Position numbers and translations under genes: made by a program. Positions 15,798 to 24,266 of a stretch of DNA of 27,762 nt are shown one piece after another. Positions within the stretch are counted from its first letter, which is position 1, and every line of letters starts with the position of its first letter. Below the pieces are notes generated by a model that made no database searches, was not told the DNA's origin, and saw only the letters and a program-made list of their open reading frames with translations. Source of the stretch: Desulfitobacterium sp038181555 (GTDB lineage: Bacteria; Bacillota; Desulfitobacteriia; Desulfitobacteriales; Desulfitobacteriaceae); contig NZ_JBBWUA010000031.1 of NCBI RefSeq assembly GCF_038181555.1, positions 1 through 27,762 of the forward strand. The letters run 5' to 3'.

Positions 15798-16976
15798 TTA
15801 GACAAGAATCTCAGTAGCTCTCTCCATGATCCCGTTCAAGTAGGCTATAACGATGCCATAGTTCGTGATGGGTATTTCCTTAGCCCGGCATTGCTGGATC
15901 CTGGAGTCCATGGTTTTTTTATTCAGCATACAGGAGCCACAGTGAATCACCAGATCATATTCCTCCAAGTTCTCAGGAAAGTCTTGCCCCATTTTATAAT
16001 CGAAATTAAAAGTTTTTCCTAATCTTTTCATGAGAAGGTTAGGAATTTTAATGCGGCCAATATCCTCATGTGAGTGGTTATGAGAGCAGCTTTCCATCAT
16101 GAGAATTTTCGCTCCTTCCTGTAAGCCTGACAGGCGAGAAGCTCCGCGAATTAATTCGTTTAGATCTCCTTTAAGGCGGGCAAAGAGAATGGAAAAGGAG
16201 GTTAACTTAATGGTTGAAGGAACCATTGCACTAACCTGCTTAAATGCTTGGGAATCTGTAATGACCAAATCCACTTTGGGTAGCTGTTGAAGAGCTGACT
16301 CCAGTTCGGTATCTCTCACCACATGGCATTGGAGACCATGATCTAAGCAATCCCGGATGACTTGGACTTGGGGCAGAATCAGTCTACCCTTAGGGGCCTC
16401 TGAATCGATGGGGACCACAAGAACCACCGTGCTATTGTAGGGTAATAAATCCCCCACGACAGCCGGATCCTGGGCTGAATCTTGGAGAATCTTAATCAGT
16501 TGTTCCCTTAGCTCTGGGATGCCAGCGCCCTTTAGGGAAGAGACATAAACAGCATCACCCTGAATCTCTTTCAGCCTCTCAGGGGAAACGCAGTCTACCT
16601 TATTAATAACTCTCAAATAAGGGGTATTGGTTTTGATGAAGTTTGCTTTTGCCGCCTCAAAGGAAGCCTCATCCATAGCATTAATATCCGATACATAGAT
16701 GGCTAAATCAGCCTTTTGCAGGACCTTAAGGGATCGTTCCACCCTAAGTTCACCAAGCTCCCCCTCATCATCCAGACCCGCTGTATCGATTAAGACCACC
16801 GGTCCGAAGGGGATCAGTTCCATAGTCTTTTGTACTGGATCCGTGGTAGTCCCCTTAACGGGTGAGACCAGTGCAAAGTCCTGACCGAGCAGAGCATTCA
16901 GCAAGGTGGACTTTCCCGCATTCCGATTGCCGAAGATAGCAATATGGGGCTGGTTTGCAGTCGGAGTCTGATTCAT
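15798..16976 (-). CDS. hydF: [FeFe]-hydrogenase H-cluster maturation GTPase HydF
   Basis: HydF is the scaffold/carrier on which the 2Fe subcluster is assembled before transfer to HydA. The 392-residue protein has an N-terminal GTPase domain with GNRNAGKS (16-23), the switch threonines in VKGTTTDP, DTAG (64-67) and NKVD (125-128), then a dimerisation region and the C-terminal iron-sulfur site. The family signature CxH-x(44-53)-HCxxC is present as C297-x-H299 and H345-C346-x-x-C349, a spacing of 45. It is the last gene of the hyd locus, separated from hydG by a 355-bp structured spacer, and has only a weak ribosome site before the ATG at 16976. Confidence 0.95.
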   Translation of the reverse strand: MNQTPTANQPHIAIFGNRNAGKSTLLNALLGQDFALVSPVKGTTTDPVQKTMELIPFGPVVLIDTAGLDDEGELGELRVERSLKVLQKADLAIYVSDINAMDEASFEAAKANFIKTNTPYLRVINKVDCVSPERLKEIQGDAVYVSSLKGAGIPELREQLIKILQDSAQDPAVVGDLLPYNSTVVLVVPIDSEAPKGRLILPQVQVIRDCLDHGLQCHVVRDTELESALQQLPKVDLVITDSQAFKQVSAMVPSTIKLTSFSILFARLKGDLNELIRGASRLSGLQEGAKILMMESCSHNHSHEDIGRIKIPNLLMKRLGKTFNFDYKMGQDFPENLEEYDLVIHCGSCMLNKKTMDSRIQQCRAKEIPITNYGIVIAYLNGIMERATEILV

Positions 16977-17074
16977 ACTTATGTCTCACAACCTTATCTT
17001 GTTGACTAGAAATAATCTTAGCTATTTTATTTCTAACTATTACTAGCCCAAATGACTAGCAAAGACCCCTAAGG

Positions 17075-17314
17075 AGTAGTTTTTCGCGCAAAGAGCGAAC
17101 GATTTTAGCGGAGGAACGGTAATTCGAACAAAGTTTCTAAGGGGTAGCGGCGCCATGGTTCACTTGCAGAAAGCAGAAGGGTTGTGGCAGAGCTCCCTTA
17201 GAAGCGCGTTCGAAAGCTCTGGAGCTACTGAGAACGTGAGATCCGATGAAGAAAGCCTCCGGTGGAGGGTTTCAGGAGCTCACGCCCGAAGGTCCGGTTG
17301 CGCGAAAAACTACT
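17075..17314. ncRNA. Candidate structured RNA or folded repeat between hydG and hydF
   Basis: The 355-bp gap 16977-17331 has no gene. A 240-bp core is closed by a perfect 17-bp inverted repeat (17075-17091 with 17298-17314). Inside are: a 9-bp perfect pairing TTCTAAGGG (17135-17143) with CCCTTAGAA (17195-17203); AGAGCT (17189-17194) with AGCTCT (17215-17220), whose loop holds the CCCTTAGAA arm, so the two could form a pseudoknot; and a two-part hairpin CGTGAG/CTCACG (17235-17240, 17279-17284) capped by GAAAGCCTCC/GGAGGGTTTC (17251-17260, 17264-17273). I do not recognise a known riboswitch, intron or ribozyme. The coding strand is unknown; it could also be a nonautonomous mobile element inserted in the operon. 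Confidence 0.5.
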
Positions 17315-17331
17315 GACCCCAGCCTTCTAGT

Positions 17332-18726
17332 CTATAAATACAAGTCCCTCTCTCCCTGTTTGATGAGCTCCAGATTCTTGCGTACAAGTGCTTGAATGTC
17401 AGCGCGGGCGATTTTCTCCACTTCTCTGGCGATGACCTTTTCCCCTTGTTCCAAAATTTCTTGATCCCCGTAATCTTGGATGAATTCCATGAGGGTCATG
17501 AGGGCGTTGGGGCCGCAGACATTTTGAATCTGCCCGGATTTCGCTAGCTGCATAAAGCGATCCCCTGTCCGTCCTTGCCGGTAGCAGGCAGTACAATAGC
17601 TGGGGATAAAATCATCCTTCATCAAGTCTTTAAGGACCTCCAAGGGAGTTCGGTGATCCCCGACTTCGAACTGGTTAGCGCTCTTGTTCTCTGCCTGTTC
17701 TTTATAGCCCCCTACTCCCACAGTAGAGCCAGCGCTGACTTGGGATACTCCATAATGGATAACTTCCTTGCGCAGCTCGGCGGTTTCCCGGGTGGAAAGG
17801 ATGAGCCCTGTATAGGGAACAGCGACCCGGAGAATAGCAACAATCTTCTTAAAGGTGGCATCCTCCACCAAATGGGGGAATTCCGTCAGATCCATCCCCC
17901 CGGCTTTTTTAAGCCGCGGCACGGAAATCGTATGAAAACCCACCTTGTACTTCTCTTCCAAATGGTCATTGTGGAGAAGGAGCCCCATGACTTCGTATTT
18001 ATAATCGGCAAGGCCGAAAAGAACACCGCCACCTACATCCTCGATCCCAGCTTCCATGGCACGATCAAAGGCTGTGGTATGGTAATCATAATCGCCTTTG
18101 ATGCTTTGGGGATGGACCTTCTCATAGGTGGGGCGATGGTAGGTCTCTTGAAAGAGAATATAGGTGCCGATATTCTTCGCTTTAAGCTTACGGTAATTTT
18201 CCACCGTGGTGGCCGCGATATTCACATTGATACGGCGGATGGCACCATTTTCGTTTTCTGTATTGTATATGGCATCGATGGCCTCGAGCACATAGTCGAT
18301 ATCACAATGAAGCGGATCCTCGCCAGCCTCTAAGGCGATCCGTTTATGCCCCATCTTTTCAAGGAGCTTGACTTCCTCTTGGATCTCGGCTATGGACAGC
18401 CGACGCCGGGGGAAGGAGTTGTCTCTGCGGTAGCCGCAATAGACACAATTATTGACGCAGTAGTCACTGATATACAAAGGAGCAAATAATACGATTCGAT
18501 TGCCGTAAATTTTTCTTTTGATTTCTCCAGCTACTTTTAAGAGTCTCTGCAGAGATTTTTCATCCTCAACCTGGAGTAGCTTAGCAACTTCCTGGTGGGT
18601 TAAACCTTTTGCCCCTTGAGCCTTCTCCAAGATGTTATCAACCTCTTCAGGACTGGGGCATTTTGCTTGTGTTAATAACGTCTCGATATATTCCTGATCA
18701 ATGAAATCAGCCTTTATCTTCTCCAT
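17332..18726 (-). CDS. hydG: [FeFe]-hydrogenase maturase HydG, radical SAM tyrosine lyase
   Basis: HydG cleaves tyrosine to p-cresol and uses the remaining fragment to make the CO and CN ligands of the H-cluster. The 464-residue protein has the radical SAM CxxxCxxC motif (C90, C94, C97 in ISDYCVNNCVYCGYRRDN) and the C-terminal CxxC-x22-C motif for the second cluster (CTAC ... NVC), which distinguishes HydG from ThiH. The start has AAGGGGTGAT 8 nt before the ATG at 18726, lying inside the last codons of hydE, which overlaps by 13 bp. Length is normal. Confidence 0.96.
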   Translation of the reverse strand: MEKIKADFIDQEYIETLLTQAKCPSPEEVDNILEKAQGAKGLTHQEVAKLLQVEDEKSLQRLLKVAGEIKRKIYGNRIVLFAPLYISDYCVNNCVYCGYRRDNSFPRRRLSIAEIQEEVKLLEKMGHKRIALEAGEDPLHCDIDYVLEAIDAIYNTENENGAIRRINVNIAATTVENYRKLKAKNIGTYILFQETYHRPTYEKVHPQSIKGDYDYHTTAFDRAMEAGIEDVGGGVLFGLADYKYEVMGLLLHNDHLEEKYKVGFHTISVPRLKKAGGMDLTEFPHLVEDATFKKIVAILRVAVPYTGLILSTRETAELRKEVIHYGVSQVSAGSTVGVGGYKEQAENKSANQFEVGDHRTPLEVLKDLMKDDFIPSYCTACYRQGRTGDRFMQLAKSGQIQNVCGPNALMTLMEFIQDYGDQEILEQGEKVIAREVEKIARADIQALVRKNLELIKQGERDLYL

Positions 18727-19793
18727 GATGGATGATCACCCCTTCCCATATTGACTTCAAAGCCTGCACCGCTAATGCGCTTTTCAATACACACTCGGCA
18801 ATGAGCCGACTCGTCACCGGTACAGATTTTCCCTACATAGAGCTCATATTTTTCCCTAACTCCAACCGGAGAGAGATTGGGCATGACCACATTAGCCCCG
18901 ACTTTAATAGCCTTCTCCCGCCCTAAGGGATCCAAAGTTCCCATGGCCGTGGTCGAAGGAAGCAGGACCTCCGGTAATAGCAACCGAGTTAAGGCAAGCA
19001 TAATCAAGGTCTTTTCAACGGTCCCACCCTTAAATTCAGCGAGAGGTGTTTGTCCATGAGGAATAAAGGGTCCAATGCCTACCATTTCCGGCTCTAGCAT
19101 TTTCAAAAACATCAAGTCCCGGACAAGATCTTCATGAGTCTGACCCGGTAAACCTACCATAAACCCTGCTCCCACCTGATAACCGATTTCCTGCAGATAT
19201 TTGAGGCATTGGCGCCGATCGTGGAAATTTGAATCTGGATGCAAGCGTTGATAAAGACCCTCGGAGGCGGTTTCATGGCGCAATAAGTAACGGTCGGCAC
19301 CAGCATCAAAAAGTCTTTGATAGCTATCATAGGACCTTTCGCCAAGGGATAAGGTAACAGCGGCATCGGGAAACTCGGCTTTGATAGCGGTTATAAGCTC
19401 AACTAAGCGTTCATCGGTATAGTAGGGGTCTTCCCCACTCTGGAGGACATAGGTTCGATAGCCGAGCCTATGTCCCTCCCGACAACAGGCCAAAATCTCT
19501 TCCCGGGAAAGACGATAACGGTCAACGTTCAGGTTATCTCTGCGGATTCCGCAGTAGTGACAATTACGGCCACAGACATTCGAAAACTCGATAAGTCCCC
19601 GAAGATAGACTTGCCTTCCGTAGTGCTTTAGACGAGTTTGGTGACTATACGAAAACAATAGCTCTTGTGCCTCGGAATCTAGATGCTCCAGTAGGTAGAG
19701 GAGCCTTTCCGGAGTGCTTTCGTTTTTATGGTAAAGATCATCAAGAATAGGCTTCACTATCGAAATGACTTGTGACGATGTTTTTATTGCCAT
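18714..19793 (-). CDS. hydE: [FeFe]-hydrogenase maturase HydE, radical SAM
   Basis: HydE is the radical SAM enzyme that works on the HydG-made Fe(CO)2(CN)cysteine synthon during assembly of the 2Fe subcluster. The 359-residue protein carries CxxxCxxC at C74, C78, C81 (FSNVCGRNCHYCGIRRDN), the GE segment in VLQSGEDPYY and the barrel typical of the HydE/BioB group. A C-terminal CRVC may bind a second, nonessential cluster seen in some HydE proteins. GAGGAGG 8 nt before the ATG at 19793 fixes the start. It is separated from hydA by 134 bp, which contain a bulged hairpin but no clear promoter, and overlaps hydG. Confidence 0.94.
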   Translation of the reverse strand: MAIKTSSQVISIVKPILDDLYHKNESTPERLLYLLEHLDSEAQELLFSYSHQTRLKHYGRQVYLRGLIEFSNVCGRNCHYCGIRRDNLNVDRYRLSREEILACCREGHRLGYRTYVLQSGEDPYYTDERLVELITAIKAEFPDAAVTLSLGERSYDSYQRLFDAGADRYLLRHETASEGLYQRLHPDSNFHDRRQCLKYLQEIGYQVGAGFMVGLPGQTHEDLVRDLMFLKMLEPEMVGIGPFIPHGQTPLAEFKGGTVEKTLIMLALTRLLLPEVLLPSTTAMGTLDPLGREKAIKVGANVVMPNLSPVGVREKYELYVGKICTGDESAHCRVCIEKRISGAGFEVNMGRGDHPSWRR

Positions 19794-19927
19794 AGCGAAG
19801 CCCTCCTCACTAGAATTACGTATTGTCTATATTATGGAGAAAGAATATCCTTCAGTCGTTCCTTCCTCTGGTGACACCGCACTTGCCTCTCGACACTATG
19901 CTTACCTATGTCGGCACTTTCTTATCT

Positions 19928-21658
19928 CTATTTTTGCCGCGCCACATAATGAGTATGCAATAGCTCATGGGAGCGATGGCTGGCCGGTTCACCGAGGTAT
20001 TCCTCATAGATCTTGGTGATTTCCGGATTATCATGGGATTTCCGCTTGACAGCTGTTTTATCTAACTCATAAATACTGGCTGCTCTGAGGCGATTGACCT
20101 CTGGGGTCTTGGCCTTATCCATGAGAATCGGCTGTCCGCCACCATTGATGCAACCACCGGGACAGCCCATGACTTCGATAAAGTGATAGTCTGCTTCATG
20201 GTTACGGATCTTATCCAACAGCTTGGCTGCATTGCCTGTACCATGGGCAATGGCAACTTTGACATCCATTCCATTGATATTCACAGTAGCCTCTTTTATC
20301 CCCTCCAGACCCCTGACTGCTTGATATTCAATTTCTTGCAGATCTTGACCTGTCAGGACATCCGCTACAGTGCGCAGGGCAGCTTCCATCACTCCACCGG
20401 TATTGGCAAAAATCACTCCTGCCCCCGTGGAGGTGCCTAAGAGTTGATCATACTCGCTATCCTCTAACTCCTTGAAGTTAATCCTGGCTTGCTTGATCAT
20501 TTTCGCCAGTTCCCGAGTTGTGATGACCGCATCAACATCCTTCAGTCCCTTGACCGCCAGCTCTTCACGATCGGCTTCAAACTTCTTGGCGGTACATGGC
20601 ATGACGGAAACCACAAAAACCTTCTTGGGATCAAGATCTTCCTTTTGCGGATAATAGGATTTGGCTACGGCGCCAAACATCTGTTGGGGGGATTTGCAGC
20701 TGGAGAGGTTATCTAGGAAATCTGTATAGTTATGCTCACAGAATTTCACCCAACCTGGGGAACAAGAAGTTATCATAGGAAGCTTACCCCCGTATTGGAT
20801 ACGCTGGATGAGCTCTGTACCTTCCTCCATAATCGTCAGGTCCGCACTAAAGGTGGTATCAAAAACCTTAGCAAAGCCTAAACGCTTGAGAGCAGTGACC
20901 ATTTTCCCTCGGACATTGGTCCCGATGGGAAGACCAAACTCCTCCCCTAAAGCGACGCGAACGGCCGGAGCAGTTTGTACAACAACATGGAGATTGGGAT
21001 CTTCTAGGGCACTCCAAACCTTATCTGTGTCATCCCGTTCTTGAAGTGCGCCCACCGGGCAAATCTTGATGCATTGGCCACAGTTAATACAATTGCGCTC
21101 GGCAAGATTCTCCTCAAAAGGAGTGGTTACTGCCGTATGGGCACCACGCTCGGCGATCTCAATCGCATTGACCTGTTGAATGGTGGAACACATACTCACA
21201 CAGCGACCGCAGAGCACGCATTTGCTGGAATCCCTTACGATCGGACCAGAGAGATCCATGGCCTCGCGGGCTACCTTTTTCTCATAATAGACCGAGCTGA
21301 TGCCAAAATCCTCCGAGAGCTTCTGCAGCTCACACTTTTGATTTCGGGCACAGGATAAGCATTCCCGGTTATGATTGGCTAATATCAGTTCTAAAAGCTC
21401 TTGACGAGTTTCCCGAACCAGCTTACTGGATGTTTTGACAACGATCCCCTCTTCGACCTTTGTGACACAGGCAGGATGAAGACCTCTCCACCCTTCTACC
21501 TCCACCACACAGATGCGGCAAGAGCCGGGCTCATGAACACCTTGCATAAAGCAAAGGGTCGGGATATCTATTTGCAACGCTTTGGCCGCTTGCAATAGTG
21601 TCGTTCCCTTAGCCACCGCAATATCTATACCATCGATTTTTAAATTAATCTTGTCCAC
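19928..21658 (-). CDS. hydA: [FeFe]-hydrogenase catalytic subunit (M3 architecture)
   Basis: HydA reduces protons or oxidises H2 at the H-cluster. In 576 residues it has, in order: a [2Fe-2S] domain (C36, C47, C50, C64), the His-Cys cluster (H96, C100, C103, C109), two [4Fe-4S] sites (CVLCGRCVSMC near 147-157; CINCGQCIKIC near 190-200) and the H-domain with motifs TSCSPGW (297-303), MPCTAKKFE (353-361) and EVMGCPGGC (495-503). This is the M3 plan of clostridial CpI. The L1 motif is TSCSPGW rather than TSCCPGW. Although the frame opens at 21706, AGGGGG 8 nt before the GTG at 21658 marks the start and avoids overlapping hydB. It is translated right after hydB and partners with it. Confidence 0.95.
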   Translation of the reverse strand: MDKINLKIDGIDIAVAKGTTLLQAAKALQIDIPTLCFMQGVHEPGSCRICVVEVEGWRGLHPACVTKVEEGIVVKTSSKLVRETRQELLELILANHNRECLSCARNQKCELQKLSEDFGISSVYYEKKVAREAMDLSGPIVRDSSKCVLCGRCVSMCSTIQQVNAIEIAERGAHTAVTTPFEENLAERNCINCGQCIKICPVGALQERDDTDKVWSALEDPNLHVVVQTAPAVRVALGEEFGLPIGTNVRGKMVTALKRLGFAKVFDTTFSADLTIMEEGTELIQRIQYGGKLPMITSCSPGWVKFCEHNYTDFLDNLSSCKSPQQMFGAVAKSYYPQKEDLDPKKVFVVSVMPCTAKKFEADREELAVKGLKDVDAVITTRELAKMIKQARINFKELEDSEYDQLLGTSTGAGVIFANTGGVMEAALRTVADVLTGQDLQEIEYQAVRGLEGIKEATVNINGMDVKVAIAHGTGNAAKLLDKIRNHEADYHFIEVMGCPGGCINGGGQPILMDKAKTPEVNRLRAASIYELDKTAVKRKSHDNPEITKIYEEYLGEPASHRSHELLHTHYVARQK

Positions 21659-21663
21659 CTTGT

Positions 21664-22959
21664 TTACCCCCTTACTCTCTGCATGCTGCATTTTCCGCAT
21701 GGGCATTTTCCTTGTACATGGGCTTCAAACTCATCAGCAAAATGTTTAAGCAGGGTGGTCACCGGAACAGGAGCACTTTGCCCTAAACCGCAAAAGCTTG
21801 TGTTTTTCATCGTCTGGGAAAGGCTCTTTACGCGTTTAAGGTCTTCAGTTGTCCCTCTGCCTTCGGATAGCTTTTCAAGGATTTCCAGGATTCTCTGGTT
21901 TCCTTCTCGGCAGGGCGTACACTTCCCGCAGGATTCCTCGACAAAGAACTCCATGACAGCCTTCAGATAATCCACAACACATTGGCGATCATCTACAACT
22001 AACACCGCTCCTGAACCAAGGGATAAACTATTCTTTTTCAAGTCGTGATAACAAATCTTGGTATCGAGCAGGCTCTCTGGAAAACAGGATCCGCTGGAAC
22101 CGCCCAAATGGACAAACTTTAATTTTCTACCTTCGGCAATGCCACCACCAAGGTCTTCTACCAATTCACGGAGTGTGGTTCCAAAAGGAACTTCATAAAC
22201 TCCGCGGCGAACTACATTTCCGGAGAGGCACATCAGCTTGGTCCCACCGCTGTATTCTGTACCGATGGACAGGAACCTTTCTCCACCTTCCCTGACAATC
22301 CAGGGAATGCAGGCATAGGTTTCCACATTATTAAGCACCGTCGGCATCATATTTAAGCCGGCATTTTTAATATAGGGGGGCTTACGCCGAGGACGGCCGG
22401 TTTTCCCTTCGATGGACTCGACTAGGGCCGTATTTTCACCACAAACATAGGCTCCTGCTCCTGATACCACCTGGATGTCAAAGTTCCATCCGGTTCCTAA
22501 AATGTTCTCACCCAGGAAACCGGCTTTCTTCGCACTCTCGATGGCAGACCTTAGGGTTCTTTGGATAGCGGGATACTCTCCACGACAATAGATGAACCCT
22601 TCCTTGGCGCCAAAAATGAAGGCTCCAATGGTCATTCCCTCAATCAGCATCAGCGGGTCCTTAGCCATGATATCCCGATCCTTAAAGGTACCCGGTTCCC
22701 CTTCATCCGCATTACACACCATATATTTAAGACCCTTTTCCAAAGGTATCGCATAGGCTTGTTCCCATTTGATTCCTGTAGGGTAAGCCGCGCCACCCCG
22801 GCCAAAAAGCTGGGCAGTTTTAATTTCCTCAATGATATCCTCCGGGTTCATGGTAATAGCTTTTTTTAACCCTGCATAACCACCGGCTGCTAGATAGTCC
22901 TCCACAGAATCGGGCTTAATTCGATCAAAACGATAACTTAAAATCTTTGTGTTCTCCAT
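21664..22959 (-). CDS. hydB: NADH-binding flavoprotein subunit of [FeFe]-hydrogenase (NuoF-like)
   Basis: A 431-residue NuoF-type subunit expected to bind NAD(H) and FMN and pass electrons to HydA. Visible motifs are FGRGGAAYPTGIKW (52-65) and NADEGEPGTFKDRD (83-96) of the FMN/NADH site and the [4Fe-4S] ligands C344, C347, C350 (SCGKCTPC) with C390. It lacks both the N-terminal thioredoxin-like [2Fe-2S] domain and the C-terminal two-cluster ferredoxin domain found in Thermotoga HydB; only a short CPCGKC tail remains. It begins 3 bp after hydC with GGAGGAGG and ends 5 bp before hydA. The compact form resembles the Syntrophomonas NADH-dependent enzyme. Confidence 0.93.
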   Translation of the reverse strand: MENTKILSYRFDRIKPDSVEDYLAAGGYAGLKKAITMNPEDIIEEIKTAQLFGRGGAAYPTGIKWEQAYAIPLEKGLKYMVCNADEGEPGTFKDRDIMAKDPLMLIEGMTIGAFIFGAKEGFIYCRGEYPAIQRTLRSAIESAKKAGFLGENILGTGWNFDIQVVSGAGAYVCGENTALVESIEGKTGRPRRKPPYIKNAGLNMMPTVLNNVETYACIPWIVREGGERFLSIGTEYSGGTKLMCLSGNVVRRGVYEVPFGTTLRELVEDLGGGIAEGRKLKFVHLGGSSGSCFPESLLDTKICYHDLKKNSLSLGSGAVLVVDDRQCVVDYLKAVMEFFVEESCGKCTPCREGNQRILEILEKLSEGRGTTEDLKRVKSLSQTMKNTSFCGLGQSAPVPVTTLLKHFADEFEAHVQGKCPCGKCSMQRVRG

Positions 22960-22962
22960 AAT

Positions 22963-23424
22963 TTAAGCCTCCTCCTTGCAGATGTCGATTACAGCTTTAA
23001 GTGCCTCATGAGTTAAATTCCCGTAGACCTTCTCCCCAATTTTTATAGCCGGGGAGATATCACAAGCACCAAAGCAGCTTGACTGCACTATAGTAAACAA
23101 ACCATCTTGGGTAGTTTCACCTGTCTTGATTCCAAGTACCTCTCCTAACAAATGTTCAATAGATTCAGCACCGCTCACGTGACAGGGGCCACTCTTGCAC
23201 ACCTCAATGAGGTATTTTCCCCGCGGTTCTGTACTAAACATAGCGTAAAAAGAAATGACTCCATAGACTTTGTTCAAAGGCAAATCTATCGCTTGAGCTA
23301 CGTACTCTACCCATTCCTTAGGTAGATAATTCTGTCCGGAAAGAGCTTGCATTTCCAGCATGATTTGAATTAGATTTTCTTTTGCATAGCGATACTTTTC
23401 TAGAATATCGTTGATTCTTTCCAT
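22963..23424 (-). CDS. hydC: NuoE-like [2Fe-2S] subunit of [FeFe]-hydrogenase
   Basis: A 153-residue thioredoxin-fold subunit of the NuoE/HydC family. The four cluster ligands have the family spacing: C76-x4-C81 (EVCKSGPCHVSG) and C117-x3-C121 (SSCFGACD). The N-terminal helical domain includes LPKEWVEYVAQAIDLPLNKVYGVISFYAMF, typical of the family. It is the first gene of the hyd operon, with GAAGGAGA before the ATG, a leader of about 115 nt and a promoter carrying a Rex-like palindrome. It should relay electrons between HydB and HydA. Confidence 0.94.
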   Translation of the reverse strand: MERINDILEKYRYAKENLIQIMLEMQALSGQNYLPKEWVEYVAQAIDLPLNKVYGVISFYAMFSTEPRGKYLIEVCKSGPCHVSGAESIEHLLGEVLGIKTGETTQDGLFTIVQSSCFGACDISPAIKIGEKVYGNLTHEALKAVIDICKEEA

Positions 23425-23547
23425 CTCTAATTCTCCTTCGTCGTATTACTTCGTTACTTCCTTATTACCTATGATAATTATGATGAATGGTATTGTTTCA
23501 CTTGGCGAAACCCTTTTCCATCATACAAAACATTTACTCATGCATTC

Positions 23548-23576
23548 ATTGTATTCATTTGTGATATAAATTACAA
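23548..23576 (-). promoter_or_regulatory. hyd operon promoter with Rex-like palindrome
   Basis: On the minus strand TTGTAA (23571-23576) and TACAAT (23548-23553) are 17 bp apart. The -35 is one arm of a near-perfect palindrome, TTGTGATATAAATTACAA on the plus strand (23559-23576), which matches the Rex-type operator TTGTGAA-N4-TTCACAA at about 15 of 18 positions. A repressor here would occlude the -35. Rex responds to the NADH/NAD ratio, which would fit an NADH-linked hydrogenase. A CRP/FNR-family protein is an alternative reader. Confidence 0.6.
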
Positions 23577-23711
23577 TACCTAATGACGAAGTTTAAATTT
23601 TGGATTTAGCAACAAGTTTCTAACTATTCTAAAATTTAGAACCTAGTATTGTTTATTTGCACTTGGGCAATCTAGATAAGGTTATATAACTTTATTTCGA
23701 GGAGGTTTATC

Positions 23712-24266
23712 ATGACAACCAAAAAAACCGCTTCAGGATTAGAAAGCCTAGCCGGGTTGAAAACAGACATGGAAGTAGCTGAAGAATTAGGCACTCTAAA
23801 ATCGCAATATGAACAAATGCAACAGTCTATTTCTAGCTTGCAGTCCAGTCTTAGTTCACAAAATAGCGCTATGGGACAAGGCCAAAACCAAAGTCAGCAA
23901 TTAACTCAACTTTTTGATCAAATGAATCAATTCAAAAGTCAATCCAAACAAGAGCATTCCCAAAGCTTAAATCAACTACAGACAGCCCTCCAATCCGCAA
24001 CCCAATCTCTAAATCAAGCTAGTCAAGCGATTCAGTCCTCCAAGGCCTTATCGCAAATGAATGATTTCATCGAACAGGCTCAATCTCAACTTCAAAGCAT
24101 GTCTCAAAGCAGCCAACAGATGTCTCAAGGTGCAACGGGGCAGAGTTCTTCTATGCAAATGGGACAAAATTCTGCTATGCAGATGGGGCAAGGAACTTCC
24201 TCGCCGATGGAACAAAAGATCGAACAAAGCGGCCAAGATTCCCAGATGGGTCAAAGCCTCCAATAG
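23712..24266 (+). CDS. Gln/Ser/Met-rich protein of unknown function
   Basis: A 184-residue hydrophilic protein with no signal peptide, membrane helix or cysteine, and very high Gln and Ser content. Residues about 20-135 are heptad-like (SLQSSLSSQNSAM, LQTALQSATQSLNQASQAIQ) and may form a coiled coil; about 135-184 is a low-complexity tail with repeated S-x-MQMGQ units. AGGAGG 8 nt before the ATG and a base composition like its neighbours support a real gene. It is divergent from the hyd operon with 287 bp between starts. I do not recognise a family. The style resembles small, abundant spore- or coat-associated proteins, but that is only a resemblance. Confidence 0.75.
   Translation: MTTKKTASGLESLAGLKTDMEVAEELGTLKSQYEQMQQSISSLQSSLSSQNSAMGQGQNQSQQLTQLFDQMNQFKSQSKQEHSQSLNQLQTALQSATQSLNQASQAIQSSKALSQMNDFIEQAQSQLQSMSQSSQQMSQGATGQSSSMQMGQNSAMQMGQGTSSPMEQKIEQSGQDSQMGQSLQ

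Noticed and set aside
17075..17314. Group II intron fragment
   Set aside because: No domain V signature, no GTGYG-like 5' end and no maturase frame were seen.
17575..18333. 252-residue plus-strand frame across hydG
   Set aside because: It is antisense to the well-supported hydG and has no family features; long shadow frames are expected opposite a codon-biased gene.
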